Shown: piece by piece, positions 1 to 13,409 of the stretch
How the letters are laid out: the number at the start of each line of letters is the position of its first letter
Position numbering within the stretch: the stretch's first letter is position 1
Source of the DNA: Ashinkailepas kermadecensis
Taxonomy: Eukaryota > Arthropoda > Thecostraca > Neolepadidae
DNA length: 64,000 nt
Assembly: GCA_034440615.1 (NCBI GenBank)
Contig: JAOTOM010004953.1
Location: 124,001-188,000, forward strand
Reading direction: 5' to 3'
Translations under genes and position numbers: made by a program
The notes under the pieces: generated by a model
Told to the model about the DNA's origin: nothing
Database searches by the model: none
Seen by the model: the letters and a program-made list of their open reading frames with translations, nothing else

Positions 1-169
1 TGCTTTGCTAGGTTTGCTAGGCTCTGGGAAGCTATAACTTGAAGTCATTGAGTCGCAAATGAACCAATAATAGCGATTGCGATGGAGGAAAGGAAACCGA
101 TGTACCAGCGGCATAGGACCAAGGTCAGCAGCTTCGCCGGATAGGACGCCAGCAGCTACACACCTGAGA

Positions 170-490
170 TCGTCACTACCATCCCGACAGCTGTTGCCCC
201 GGAACCAACACTACCATCCCGACAGCTGCTGTCCTGGGGCCAACACTACCATCCCGACAGCTGCTGCCCTGAGATCGACACTACCATCCCGACAGCTGCT
301 GTCCTGGGGCCAACACTACCATCCCGACGGCTGCTGCCCTGGGCCCGACACTACCATCCCGACAGCTACTGCCCTGGGGCCGACAATACCATCTCAACAG
401 CTGTTACCCTGGGGCCGACAATACCATCTCAACAGTTGCTGCAATGGCACCGACACTACCATTCCGACAGCTGCTGCCATGACATCGACT
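170..490. repeat. 35-bp minisatellite
   Basis: About nine units spaced 35 bp apart, recognised by the recurring core CATCCCGACAGCTGCTG. Units near both ends are more diverged. The long reading frames here are a by-product of the repeat and have no protein-like composition. Confidence 0.9.
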
Positions 491-704
491 CCAACTGATC
501 CAAGGTCCCGACACCGGCACAGGGGCGACACTCGGCGGTGAAACTGGCGCACCACTGACCTGATTGCGGCGTGCGCGGCGCGGCACGTATGCGTTGCACA
601 CCAGATAGAATGGCACGTACTTACCAGGCGCCGGCGACAGAGTGCGTGGTGCGGCGAAACAGAGCCGCTGGCCGCCGCAGCTCGTCGGGCTGCCGGCCCT
701 CACG

Positions 705-955
705 CCACCTCATGCCGTGCCACGCTGACTGACGCCGGGCCACGCCGTGTCACGCCGACTCACGCCGTGTCACGCCGACTCATGCTGTGGCACGCCGACT
801 CATGCCGAGTCACGTCGAGTCACGCCGTGTCACGCCGACACAAGCCGGGCCGCGCCATGCCACGCCACCTCATGCCATGGCACGCCATCTCATGCCATGG
901 CACGCCGTCTCACGCTGACCCACGCCGGGCCACGCCGAGTCACGCCGAGTTGGGC
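705..955. repeat. 10-bp minisatellite (CACGCCGNNT type)
   Basis: A run of decamers alternating CACGCCGTGT, CACGCCGACT and CATGCCATGG variants. It is very CpG-rich. No gene is supported here. Confidence 0.85.
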
Positions 956-1013
956 TGTCCTCAAGAGGCCAGCTGCTGCGGTTTGACCGGCTATGCTTCA
1001 CGCGACCGGCGAC

Positions 1014-1797
1014 CTCACCTGGCCCGATCAGCAGCTCAGGAGACACCAGGACCACACCTGGCCCGATCAGCAGCTCAGGAGACACCAGGACCACACCTGG
1101 CCCGATCAGCAGCTCAGGAGACACCAGGAACTGACCCGGCCCGATCAGCAGCTCAGGAGACACCAGGAACTGACCCGGCCCGATCAGCAGCTCAGGAGAC
1201 ACCAGGAACTGACCCGGTCCGATCAGCAGCTCAGGAGACACCAGGAACTGACCCGGCCCGATCAGCAGCTCAGGAGACACCAGGAACTGACCCGGTCCGA
1301 TCAGCAGCTCAGGAGACACCAGGAACTGATCCGGCCCGATCAGCAGCTCAGGAGACACCAGGAACTGATCCGGCCCGATCAGCAGCTCAGGAGACACCAG
1401 GAACTGACCCGGCCCGATCAGCAGCTCAGAAGACACCAGGAACTGACCCGGCCCGATCAGCAGCTCAGGAGACACCAGGAACTGACCCGGCCCGATCAGC
1501 AGCTCAGGAAACACCAGGAACTGACCCGGCCCGATCAGCAGCTCAGGAGACACCAGGAACTGACCCGGCCCGATCAGCAGCTCAGGAAACACCAGGAACT
1601 GACCCGGCCCGATCAGCAGCTCAGGAAACACCAGGAACTGACCCGGCCCGATCAGCAGCTCAGGAGACACCAGGAACTGACCCGGCCCGATCAGCAGCTC
1701 AGGAGACACCAGGAACTGACCCGGCCCGATCAGCAGCTCAGGAAACACCAGGAACTGACCCGGCCCGATCAGCAGCTCAGGAAACACCAGGAACTGG
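1014..1797. repeat. 39-bp minisatellite, about 20 copies
   Basis: Nearly identical 39-bp units containing GACCCGGCCCGATCAGCAGC. Because 39 is a multiple of three, every frame that is open once stays open throughout, which produces long artificial reading frames on both strands (13-residue periods). Copies differ by a few transitions, such as GGAGACACC versus GGAAACACC, showing recent homogenisation. Confidence 0.95.
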
Positions 1798-1979
1798 GCC
1801 CGGTCCAGCCCGGCCATCCATGTGACGACCGGCGGCCGAGGCTGACCACCGTTGTCCGTGACACGCGGGGTCACGTGTCGTCACGCGCGTCGTGGCGCGT
1901 GCCTTGAGAGGTGCGGAGACGGGTCACGACCGCATATGCACGCTCTCAGAACAGTCGGTATGAAAGGTGAGCCATAGGT

Positions 1980-3195
1980 TTTGACTCAGGTCAGTGTCTG
2001 ATCGCGCCTACAAGCGACCAGACTGAGATGGCCCCTGGCTGAGGTCACTGTCTGATCATGTCGACACCCCACCGAACGGGGATGGCCCCTAACGCAGGCC
2101 ACTGTCTAATCCTACAGACATAACACCAGACGAGCATGACCCCTGACTAGGGTCACTATCTGATCCTGTCGACAGACTAACAGACAGGCATGACCCCTGA
2201 CTAGGGTCACTATCTGATCCTGTCGACAGACTAACAGACAGGCATGACCCCTGACTAGGGTCACTATCTGATCCTGCCGACATACCACCAGACGAGCATG
2301 ACCCCTGACTAGGGTCACTATCTGATCCTGCCGACAGACTACCAGACAGGCATGACCCCTGACTAGGGTCACTATCTGATCCTGCCGACAGACTACCAGA
2401 CAGGCATGACCCCTGACTAGGGTCACTATCTGATCCTGCCGACATACCACCAGACGAGCATGACCCCTGACTAGGGTCACTGCCTGATCCTGCCGACATA
2501 CCACCAGACGGCATGACCCCTGACTAGGGTCACTATCTGATCCTGCCGACAGGCTACCAGGCAGGCATGACCCCTGACTAGGGTCACTATCTGATCCTGC
2601 CGACAGACTACCAGACAGGCATGACCCCTGACTAGGGTCACTATCTGATCCTGCCGACAGACTACCAGACAGGCATGACCCCTGACTAGGGTCACTATCT
2701 GATTCTGCCGACAGACTACCAGACAGGCATGACCCCTGACTAGGGTCACTGCCTGATCCTGCCGACAGACTACCAGACAGGCATGATCTCTGACTAGGGT
2801 CACTGCCTGATCCTGCCGACAGACTACCAGACAGGCATGACCCCTGACTAGGGTCACTATCTGATTCTGCCGACATACCACCAGACACCGCTGACTAGGG
2901 TCACTATCTGATCCTGCCGACAGACTACCAGACAGGCATGAACCCTGACTAGGGTCACTATCTGATCCTGCCGACAGACTACCAGACAGGCATGACCCCT
3001 GACTAGGGTCACTATCTGATTCTGCCGACAGACTACCAGACAGGCATGACCCCTGACTAGGGTCACTATCTGATCCTGCCGACATACCACCAGACGAGCA
3101 TGATCTCTGACTAGGGTCACTGCCTGATCCTGTCGACATGCCATCAGACGGCATGACCCCTGACTAGGGTCACTATCTGATCCTGCTGACGTGAG
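1980..3195. repeat. 54-bp minisatellite, about 22 copies
   Basis: Units carry CATGACCCCTGACTAGGGTC followed by ACTATCTGATCCTGCCGACA. The first two or three units and the last are diverged. Some units are shortened, for example near 2880 and 2505. The open frames are repeat by-products. Confidence 0.95.
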
Positions 3196-3338
3196 CAGTG
3201 CGTGAGACTCTGACACCATCGACCAGACGAGTAAAGCAGCATACCATGCACGACTTATTTTTCAAACGACGTCCAGATGATTTAGTGATGTTCTTAAGAC
3301 CCACATGACAGTCTGTTAACTGTTGTATCTGATTTCAG

Positions 3339-3434
3339 GCAAAGCGTACATATTTCGACCTTTGGTATGCAGATTCCCCATTACGTGTCCGCAAACATGG
3401 TCCAAGGAAGCGCGGTCAACTCGGAAATCATTGA
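3339..3434 (+). CDS. possible terminal exon, unrecognised
   Basis: A pyrimidine-rich stretch ending GATTTCAG at 3338 is followed by 31 sense codons and a TGA at 3432-3434. The peptide is basic and aromatic (begins AKRTYFDLWYADS, ends RKRGQLGNH) and is not satellite-derived. No upstream exon with a matching phase was found, and the 5' side is satellite DNA. I do not recognise the family. Chance is a real alternative. Confidence 0.15.
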   Translation, partial: AKRTYFDLWYADSPLRVRKHGPRKRGQLGNH

Positions 3435-3636
3435 TAGTTGACATATTTGACCCTGAAGACATTGACCTATGGCTGCAAAACTTGCACTGCAGAGAGTTCA
3501 CTATAGGCGCAATATGCTCTCCAAGTTCTGCATTTCTAACTTAGGTAGTATTCGAGATCTAAGTGGGCGGAATCCGCCTCCCATCTCCGATTCGTGTTAT
3601 GTGTAAGGTCCTCATGTGCGCGTGTTGAAACACACC

Positions 3637-4035
<399 letters not shown>

Positions 4036-4037
<2 letters not shown>

Positions 4038-5360
4038 TGTATGTAGCTAAGTATCGTTCTTGTTCTTAACCACGCTTCTGTTTTACGGAAGTATCTCTGT
4101 TGAAGCACACGTCATGCTTCCTGTGTCCTGCAGAACTAAGCGTCACGGTACAAATAGTTTAATCAGAAACCTCCAATTACTTCTTTGGAGGTAAATATTG
4201 TAAGCAGGTTGAAACACATTTGTCACAACAAGACCATTTGAACAGATTGCAATGAGGTTAACTGGGATTCTTTCATATTCATATCTTGTGTGATTGATTG
4301 AAGGCCTGCGTTTACATTAGTTTCGATAATTCGAGCTAAAAGTGTGATGACAGCAGAGTAAAGATGTGCGGCAAACAGCGTGTAAGGCACGCATGGGATT
4401 CATCGGCAGTGTGCAGTGCATGCTGTAGCGATGTAGTCAACCCGTGTAGAGCACTTGATTATTCGCCACGGGAAATTCCTAAGAGTCACACCACGCAACG
4501 TCCGGCGAATGTCCAATGGAAGTACTCGAAAAAAAATAAGGTCAGAAAGAATGGTGACCCAAATAGCGTTGCCTCAAGAGCCCGTATCGGCCGGGGAGCC
4601 TTGAGATGCTATCGCAACACCCCATTCGCTATTTAGCATTCTCGTCGTTCTGGTGCCGCCCAGTATCTACATAACGGTCCGCTGTTTGGTATTTTCCGGC
4701 TACTCCAGCCTGGCCGGCGATCGTTGTAGGTTTTTGACGGCATTTGCTGTCTTTTTTTGCTCAGCATTGTACTTCGGTAATTGCTGTTCATGCTGATGTT
4801 CGCATTTGTTTTCACATTTGCACTACCTGAGTACAGAGGTGGAACATTCTATTTTTTTAGGACTTACCTCCCCTCAATGTTGTTGAGGTTTAACCCTATC
4901 CCCCGCTCCCACCCAGTGGTTTTTCGCCTGTCTTTCTCTGACAATTTGCGGTAGGAGCGTGAAACTTGGTGACTTTTCCTGCCTTTCTTTTTCTACTTCG
5001 TGCCAAAATGCTTCGCAGCTATGTCAGAGCCGCAACTATATCAGAGGCTCCAGGAGCGAATAGTAAGAAGCATCTCCGACAGATATTTGCAAAAACTTAG
5101 GGACAGCACATGCATCCAAATAATTAGATTGTTTTGATATTCGGGTGACTATAATTTGGAACTAAACTGCTACTGCTGCTTTGCTTACCTACCGAAATGC
5201 TTATTTAGTGCCTAAACATGTCAGAGGCGTCGCATCGTATCCACAGGGAGGAAGACTGGGCAACATGTGGCCGGTTTTCCCAAAGCGGTATCATTTATGT
5301 TGCAACCGGGAAGTTGGGAGAATGGAGTGAATTCAGGGCAAACGGTAATAATGCATCACA
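4036..5360. other. no gene seen
   Basis: Single-copy-looking AT-moderate sequence. Reading frames are short and lack convincing splice borders or family motifs. Confidence 0.5.
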
Positions 5361-5363
5361 AGC

Positions 5364-5580
5364 AGTGGCGGAACTAGAAGACTTTCCCGATGGCGGATCC
5401 AGGAGGTGACGAGAGATATTCAGGACATACCCTGTTCAAGTCACCACAGACAATGGCGCAATGAGGGTGAAACTTTGCCAATGGCGGATCATGGAGGGGA
5501 GGAGTGGATTCAGGACAAACGATTATAATCAGCCACACGCAGTGGCGCAACCAGGAGATTTTCCCAATGGCCAATGATTG
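5364..5580. mobile_element. fragments of DNA-transposon ends (CAGTGGCG...)
   Basis: Two copies of a related end sequence occur here: CAGTGGCGGAACTAG at 5364 and CAGTGGCGCAACCAG at 5540. Each is followed by a similar GA(A/G)GATTTTCCC(A/G)ATGG stretch. The same end begins the short element at 14193. These look like truncated copies. Superfamily assignment (hAT-like) is inference. Confidence 0.4.
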
Positions 5581-6572
5581 TAGAAGCATTCCCACTCAGG
5601 CCTTTCGTCATAATTAACTGGCGACACCTCTGAACAAAAACCACACGGTAAGCATTAATGTCATGCAGGAATGACACCATAAATAGGCATTCGTGGCATT
5701 GACAGCGAAGAATGGCCGGCCACAAAGAACGAACGATGTGAACCCCTCTTGAGCTCCTGGTTAGGCCATTGGCTGCTTTGCATGCGCATGTATGTACATC
5801 ACCTGGTGTTTTGGATCATTCATAATGACTTATGCTTATCCATGCACAATTTTGCCGATGTAAAGTATAATCACAGTCCCAAATTGGTTTGATCAATTTG
5901 TATCAATTTTTGCTTCCTAACTTCTCGACTCATAACATTTTGGCATTTTGACATTCTAAAAGTGTAGATTAGACCAGTGGAATTCGCCTGAGCTATCCAG
6001 TTGTGAAATCGGGCCAGACAATTTCGAGATCTTAGTGGGACGGGGCGGAACCAGCCCCGGCACGTGTATTAAGGCGTGAATCGTCCGGTTAACGTGAAGG
6101 CGGTGGCGAACTGATGCGAAGATGGCCGCGGAGTGACGGGAAGGCGACTGTCGAGCTGCGGATGAGACCTCTTACACCGTTCATCATCCTGGTGCGCGGG
6201 CAAATTCCTAACTGGCCAAACGCAACGCCATTTTCCCAATACCGTGCTAGCTTCGTCGTGTTCTGATTAACAACGGCGCGAATATAGATATGGTCGTGGT
6301 GGACATGCTGCCTATGACACTCGAGTGAGAGTGTGGTGCCAAGGTCACCGCAGGGTGGTGACGGTGAAAAACCTACCACTTACCGACATGTACCGATGGA
6401 GATTCGAACTGGGGAGATGTTGAGTCCTACTCAGCTGCGGTCACTTGAGGCCAATCATCTGTGCGGAGTGATATATTTTGATGCTTTATCCCCTAGCCTG
6501 TGTAAGCCATTTTCCCACCTTCCCCAGTACAAGGAAACAATTTTGACCCGCTAGCATTTCCTAGCGGAGAAT
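5581..6572. other. no gene seen; possible tRNA-like SINE fragment
   Basis: At about 6385-6460, on the minus strand, the sequence AGTTCGAATCTCC resembles a tRNA B box, with a weak A-box-like stretch upstream. TTCGAGATCTTAGTGGGACG near 6027 also resembles 3551-3575, suggesting a dispersed repeat. No protein-coding exon is convincing. Confidence 0.25.
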
Positions 6573-6630
6573 GGTAGCAACATGGTATGGTAGCAATGGT
6601 AGCAATGGTAGCAATGGTAGCAACATGAAG
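6570..6630. repeat. short 9-bp repeat (ATGGTAGCA)
   Basis: Four to five tandem copies of AATGGTAGC-type nonamers. Confidence 0.8.
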
Positions 6631-7485
6631 CACACTCGGGTGTTGCACATGACAAGATCTCGCCTTTGATTCCAGATTTGCATGTTTCGCATCACGGGTT
6701 GACCTCCCATGTCAGCATTAAAGTAATTTCTTCTCACAAATCGATAATTTTTCCAATTCATTCGTTGTTTGTGTAAGCAGTAGCAGATCCGCATTTAAAA
6801 TGATCAGCATAGTATTGTCATAGGATATCAGGATACTGAAGTTAGATTTGCTGGGCTTCAGCTCATGTGCGAAGTGTCAGACGAGGCTGACGTGTTTTCG
6901 GAAACTTCCGAAATAGTGCCAGAGAACACTATTTTCTTGTATCTAGGGGTAAAAATGGGTGACTTCAAATTAGCGCCAGACAGATTCTCATCCCAAAAAG
7001 GTCACCTGTTGGTCCATTGTGTTAATGCCCACGAATGTGCTTAGATAAAGTCAATGACGTCATGTTCAAACAGGCTGGCTGAGTTGTCCATTAGCCTACC
7101 ACACCCAGCATTAGCCAATTGGGCAATAAGTGAGATTAGTTGCCGACATTTCGCGATGTTGGCGAAATGCGCGAAATGCCACCATGGGTTATCAACGTGC
7201 CATACAACTTCCATTTTTGCACCCTAAAGTCGACAATAGATGCCAAATCTGCTATGGCCCAGAAGCGGCACGAAGAATTGCGCTGTTCCTTGTGTGCTGG
7301 CGAAGCAAGCCTTAGGGGATTGCATTACACCCTCCCCTCCCTACTATTCCATCTCCACCCCTGCACGGGCCAAGAATAAGCAAGCTGTTTTGTTTGGGAA
7401 AAAAAGCTTATTCCCTCTCAGATTTCAAAGAAGAGAAGCTAAATTTTCGAAATTTTCTTCCGATTGTTTTTTCCGCATAACTTAC
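6631..7485. other. no gene seen
   Basis: No confident exon or repeat. If the minus-strand exon at 7486-7553 is real, this would be its first intron. Confidence 0.4.
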
Positions 7486-7553
7486 CTCCGAAGTTTCTTC
7501 CCCGTCAGCTTTGCGGGTCGCTGAAGCGACATTGTCCATCCAGATCTGCTCAT
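7486..7553 (-). CDS. possible first coding exon of a minus-strand gene
   Basis: On the minus strand an ATG in acceptable context (A at -3) opens 22 codons (MSRSGWTMSLQRPAKLTGKK...). They end at a near-consensus donor, CGGAG|GTAAGT, in phase 2. The frame also stays open upstream of the ATG for about 22 codons, to a stop just beyond a possible acceptor (ATCCAG at about 7621). It could therefore be an internal exon instead. CpG-rich DNA lies immediately upstream (7560-8440), as expected of a promoter. No downstream exon was matched and I do not recognise the protein. Confidence 0.28.
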
Positions 7554-7559
7554 GATGTT

Positions 7560-8440
7560 GGCGAAGTGGACGTTCCCCTTCAGCTGCAGCAAAACGGCTG
7601 GTACCACCTCCACGTGGTCACTGGATCACGCGCCGCAGCACTCGACAGCTCACAAAAATTCGCAGTCGCTCGCTCACACCACCGCAGCCCACAGACCGCA
7701 GGAGAGGCCTGGCCGTACCATCTGACACCGGTCAGCGGCCACCCACCATCGGCGATGGGACTCCGAAGTCTTCAGCCACCGCGCCAACAGCCGGCAGGAG
7801 AGGTCCAACCGCACCCGTCTGACACGGGTCAGTCCACCGCCTGCCGTCGGCCGTCTGATTCTTCAGTCTTCAGCCTCGGCCGGCCCAGCGTGGCTCCGCC
7901 TGCGTCTTCAGCCTCGGCCGGCCCAGCGTGGCTCCGCCTGCGTCTTCAGCCTCGGCCGGCCCAGCGTGGCTCCGCCTGCGCGGCGCGTGTGCTGCAGGCG
8001 GTGCAGCCGCGTTCGCCGCCGTGCCCGCGTCGCACTGCACCTTCCTGTCGCGCCCGTGTCGCCGTGTCGCCTCGTGCTGCGACTCTGGCCGGGTCGCGCC
8101 TCGTGCCGCGGCTCGAGCCGGACCCGCAGCTGACCTTGCCGTCGCCCGGGCCGGCGCAGCAGTGCCGGGCCGCACAGCTGTCCGCGCGGGTTGGCGGTGC
8201 CAACCGGTGCCCACTGGTGGACACTAGTGGATGCTGGTGGGCACTAGCGTCAGGTTCTGACAGCGGGAGTGTAGGGCGAGTGGAGCCGCCTGGAGAGCGG
8301 AGACGGCCGTCAGAGAAAGAGATTGCATGTCCGTCCTTCGCGCGGTTCAGTGAGTCGTCAACAGGTGTACAGCGGGTTCTCACGCTTTCCCGGCACCAAT
8401 CAGCCCTGTCGTCGGCGATCGTCGGTGACACCACACCTTC
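7560..8440. promoter_or_regulatory. CpG-rich island
   Basis: About 900 bp, strongly GC- and CpG-rich compared with its surroundings. It includes a 31-bp direct repeat (GCCTCGGCCGGCCCAGCGTG) in three copies at 7873-7975. Long frames on both strands are expected from the composition alone. Its position upstream of the minus-strand exon candidate makes a promoter role possible. Confidence 0.35.
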
Positions 8441-8484
8441 AATGAGCTGTCGTAGTACCCACTATGACCATGGACCAGCCAACA

Positions 8485-10235
8485 CCGTCACCGTCGACCC
8501 CTGGCCACTGACCACCGACCCCTGGCCATTGAGCACCGACCACTGACACCGACCACTGACCACCGACCACTGACCACCGACCACTGACCACCGACCACCG
8601 ACCACCGACCACTGACCACCGACCACCGACCACCGACCACTGACCGCTGAACACCGACTATTGATCACCGACCACTGGCCGCTGACTACCGACCACCGAC
8701 CACCGACCACCGACCACCGACCACCGACCACCGACCACCGACCACCGACCACCGACCACCGACCACCGACCACCGACCACCGACCACCGACCACCGACCA
8801 CCGACCACCGACCACCGACCACCGACCACCGACCACCGACCACCGACCACCGACCACCGACCACCGACCACCGACCACCGACCACCGACCACCGACCACC
8901 GACCACCGACCACCGACCACCGACCACCGACCACCGACCACCGACCACCGACCACCGACCACCGACCACCGACCACCGACCACTGGCCGCTGACCACCGA
9001 CCACCGACCACCGACCACCGACACCTGGCCACTGACCACCGACCACCGACCACCGACCACTGGCCACTGACTATCGACTGCAGTACCTTGACCACCTACC
9101 ATCGACCACTGACTACCGACCACTTACCACCAACCACTGGCCACTGAGCACCGACCACTGACCACCTACCACCTACCACCGACCACTGACCGTTGACCAA
9201 CGACCACTGACCACCGATCACTGACCACCAACCACTGACCGCTGATAATCATCGACCACCGACCACTGACCACCGACCGATGGCCACCGACCACCGACCA
9301 CCGACCACCGACCACCGACCACCGACCACCGACCACCGACCACCGACCACCGACCACCGACCACCGACCACCGACCACCGACCACCGACCACCGACCACC
9401 GACCACCGACCACCGACCACCGACCACCGACCACCGACCACCGACCACCGACCACCGACCACCGACCACCGACCACCGACCACCGACCACCGACCACCGA
9501 CCACCGACCACCGACCACCGACCACCGACCACCGACCACCGACCACCGACCACCGACCACCGACCACCGACCACCGACCACCGACCACCGACCACCGACC
9601 ACCGACCACCGACCACCGACCACCGACCACCGACCACCGACCACCGACCACCGACCACCGACCACCGACCACCGACCACCGACCACCGACCACCGACCAC
9701 CGACCACCGACCACCGACCACCGACCACCGACCACCGACCACCGACCACCGACCACCGACCACCGACCACCGACCACCGACCACCGACCACCGACCACTG
9801 ACCACCTACCACCTGCCACCGACCACTGACCACTGACCACTGACCACTGACCACTGACCACCGACCACCGACCACTGACCACAGACCATTGAACACCGAC
9901 CACTGACCACCGACCACTGGCCACACTCACAACCGATCACTGGCTACTGACCACTGACTGCTGACCGCTGACCGCTGAACACCGACCACTGACCACTGGC
10001 ACCGACCACTGACCACTGGCACCGACCACTGACCACTGGCACCGACCACTGACCTCCGATCATTGACTTCTGACCACCGACCACTGACCACCGATTACTG
10101 ACCGCTGACCACTGACTGAGGTCCACTGATCACCGACCACTGACCAATGACCGCTGACCACACTCACCACCGATCACTGGCCACTGACCACTGACTGCTG
10201 ACCGCTGACCACTGACCACTGACCAATCCACCCTT
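8485..10235. repeat. 7-bp satellite array (CCGACCA)n
   Basis: Two blocks of perfect heptamers (about 8690-8985 and 9285-9797) are embedded in diverged variants such as CACTGACCACC, giving about 1.75 kb in total. Because 7 is not a multiple of 3, all three frames of a strand encode the same peptide repeat (TDHRPPT on +, VVGGRWS on -), so the overlapping open frames are artefacts. It is not the arthropod telomere motif TTAGG. Confidence 0.97.
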
Positions 10236-11025
10236 ACCACAGGCAGTTGACTAGTCTGGTCACTCTACGGACCACTGACCAGTCCACCCGTCCTACAAAC
10301 TACTGAGAAGGCGACTCATCCTACATAACACCGACAAGTTTGCCCATCATAAGAACCGTTGACCTGCGAACTGTTCCTATGAACCACTATATAGAGGCTA
10401 TACAATAGGCTATATATAGAGAGGCTATATACACTATATAGAGCTATATAGCCACTATATAGGTAGAGGCGGGGCGGACATAATTCATCACGTGTAGTGG
10501 CAGGTAATGTAATGAAGAAACTCAACATATATTGCAAGATAAATAGGAAACGCAGTGCCAAGTGTGGGTCAGCTAGATGAGGATGTCAGGTGAAAGTCAT
10601 GTGGATGCCATGGACATCGGACAATATACATGCCATCACCATCTAAGGTCCGACTATGCGTCCTACTGTTTGACGCTATCGGTACTAATTTAGCATGAGT
10701 TCTTTATTGCACAACGCTTGAGAATGCATAATACTGTACATGCATGTTATTGAGTAGGCCAACTGACATTGCTCTCTCAACCACCTAGTCTATTTTATGT
10801 CTGTCAGGGATGGGAGTCGAACGTACAATTCCATAGCATGTCATCACTTGCACATCGATCTGGAATTGGAGGTTATGATGCGCTCACCACGAAACCTCTA
10901 GAGCCATCTGGCAGGACGATTAGAAACTTAAGGCTTGGTATTTACCGACCAGTGGATTCCACTAAAAGTGAGACCCAGCGGATCGAAATCGCTCGCGATG
11001 CAAATGCACATTCAGCTGACTTTTG
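10236..11025. other. no gene seen; short AT repeats
   Basis: Around 10385-10460 there are imperfect repeats of CTATATAGAGG. The rest shows no recognisable coding or RNA feature. Confidence 0.5.
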
Positions 11026-11390
11026 AAGGTTTTGATATAATGAAGGTTATGATCAATGAAGGTTATGACACATTGGACGTTACGTTGCATTAGATGATAT
11101 GATACATTTGAGGTTATGACCGTCGGAGGCGTTGATACATTTGCGGCTATGTTACATTGGATGTCATGATACATTGTAGGTCATGATCCATTGGAGGTTG
11201 TGACCTCTTAACGCTATAAAATATTGCAGGTCCTAACCATTGGAGGCTATGATGCATGGAGCTGTGACTATTGTACGTTGTGAACGCACCCATTGAACGC
11301 TGTTTTGAAGGTTATGCTACCTTGGATGTTTTGAACTGTTGGGGTGTTGATACATTGGGGGCCATGGACATTGGAGGCTATGATGCCCCC
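11026..11390. repeat. degenerate 20-25 bp tandem repeat
   Basis: Loosely repeated units of the form GGAGGTTATGATACATT, too diverged to count exactly. Confidence 0.7.
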
Positions 11391-11930
11391 CCCCCATTAT
11401 TTCATATGGAGAGGACAGCAGTAGCGGAAACAATGAGGGCTAATGGGCTGTGACCCGTCGTTCCGATGGGACCAATTTTCGGCTGCTTCGACGCAAATTG
11501 GTCTCCTTTGTCTGTCCAAACTCCCTATTTCTATTGGGCTTCTTCTGATTGGGCCCGAGCCTCTTCCAGGGCTCGGGCTCATTTCAGTGTGGGGGTCCCT
11601 TCTCCTGTTTGGAGCCTCCTGTTGTTGGAGGCTCTACCGCTGTTGGGCTGTTTTAAGGGAGTAACCAGGAATTGATCAAGGAAGAGGAGGCTCGCAAGAT
11701 AGGGGGGCCTAATGTACTCACCAAGTTCCAAAATTGTCTTCTCAAGAGTGGATTGTCCTCCCTAATTTGGAAAGAAAATGTCGTTTATCCTCTTCGATAA
11801 CAAACAACTACAAAGACCTCCGTATGCGGTGATGCATTAAGCCTCGAGTGCCTCTGGTGGGTTGTTTAACGTCAAGTAACCGAAACCAATATCTGAGGAC
11901 ATCACACAGGTAATGCATGGCAGGCATCAG
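11391..11930. other. no gene seen
   Basis: A poly-C run occurs at about 11386-11395. No supported gene. Confidence 0.4.
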
Positions 11931-11944
11931 CCTTAAAGGAGCAG

Positions 11945-12275
11945 AACACACAAGTCACAACAGGAACTCAATGGACTCAATGGACCAGAGCGCATAGACC
12001 ACTTAACAGGGGCCAGTTTCAATGAATCAGAGCACACAGACCACGTAACAGGAACAAACCTCAATGAACCAGAATACATAGACCACATAGCATGGACCAA
12101 CATGAAAAGACCAGAGCGCACAGAGACCACATCATAGGGACCAGTCCGAGGGACTAATCTACACAAAGGTCACATAGCACATGGCAAGGGTCAGTCTCGA
12201 AGGACCAGAGCACACAGAGACTACATAATATGAACCAGCCTCGACCGACTAGAGACATAAAGGTTACATAGCTGA
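11945..12275. repeat. degenerate about 50-bp tandem repeat
   Basis: Six or seven diverged units built on GGACCAGAGCACACAGACCA followed by CATAACAGGGACCAG. Confidence 0.75.
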
Positions 12276-12770
12276 GACCATCCCTGTTCTCCTTCTTCCA
12301 TTCCCTTCCCAAATGTTCATGCCTGACCTGGACTTCAGACAGGGTCAACTGCGAACCGGTCAATTCTGCCGGGACGCTGAATCTTCTGAATCCTGGAGCT
12401 CCTGACCCACTCTCATTGCAGTCTGGTTCCGCCCAGTTGGCAGTCTAAATCTTCTAACTCCGACATCACTCACCTCGAGGTCATCTTCAGTGGCGCTGGC
12501 ACACTACCTCCGCGATCCTGCTCCACACATCGGCCCGTCAACTGTCTTGACACTCCGGCAGCTGTGTTCGGACTCCACGGCCGTGGGAGTCCACTCCTGT
12601 GGGCGTCGGCGCCTGTGGGCGATACGGGCAGCTTTCGTCCGTGGAGGTGCTCTCCCGCTTCCGGTTGCCAGACGACTGGTACTATCACTTCTGACGCCGC
12701 TTGAGCCCAAGCCACGCCGTTGGGCGAGGGGCGAGCGCTCTTCGAATCTCCGCCGCCTGGCATGCAGATG
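12276..12770. other. no gene seen; GC-rich stretch
   Basis: 12490-12770 is CpG-rich with open frames on both strands but no recognisable domain or splice pattern. Confidence 0.35.
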
Positions 12771-12771
12771 A

Positions 12772-12860
12772 TGCGACGACAGTTACCTGAAGATCACGGT
12801 CCTCACATTGCGCATATCGACGACAGTTACCTGAAGATCACGGTCCTCACATTGCGCATA
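12772..12860. repeat. 45-bp direct duplication
   Basis: Two adjacent, almost identical copies of the segment CGACGACAGTTACCTGAAGA through CATTGCGCATAT. Confidence 0.9.
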
Positions 12861-13409
12861 TCACCCTCTCCGGAACTCCACACTATTGCATTATGAACAA
12901 GAACAGCACCACAATCACCGATAGCACCGATGTTCTACAGAACTAAGAGTACTTACTGGCAGCTCTCCCAAGGGCACACCAAACTATTGGTATCAGTTGA
13001 CTTTGGATGACACCTTTGACAACACATGCATCCTGGGACACTCGTAACCACGGTTGCAATTTCGAAACTGTAAAGAGAAAATGTGTGAGCTTTTTCGAAG
13101 TCGTGACATGCAGGGGAATGGCCTGACCTACCCCATTAATTAGTTAACGTGAGCGAAATATTGATTGGCTTTTACGAGTTACGCTCTGGTGAACAGCATT
13201 TCAGATTTGCAATACCCAAATGAGCACTCAATCAGATGTCGATGTTATTGGGCCAGCGCTCTTACGTTCCATGCACGAGACTTCGCACGCTTGAGGACCA
13301 ATATCCGCTGGAGCATCTCTTGACACATCTTACGCACCTCAGCATGGCCCAGCATCCCGGCCACCCTCGCCAGCTCTTTCCAGATATACCAGCAAAACAA
13401 AGAGCGGGT

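Noticed and set aside
1014..1797. Possible CRISPR array because of regularly spaced identical units
   Set aside because: There are no unique spacers; units are contiguous tandem copies, and the genome is eukaryotic.
870..1907. Long overlapping open frames of 300-350 codons on both strands
   Set aside because: They are translations of a 39-bp tandem repeat; a period divisible by three keeps every frame open. No start context, splice sites or non-repeat domain.
7464..8546. 360-codon + strand frame
   Set aside because: GC-rich composition, contains tandem duplications and runs into the 7-bp satellite; competing frames of similar quality occur on the other strand.
8462..9930. Open frames rich in VVGGRWS or TDHRPPT
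   Set aside because: The unit is 7 bp, so all three frames of a strand give the same peptide, which is a signature of a simple satellite and not of coding DNA.
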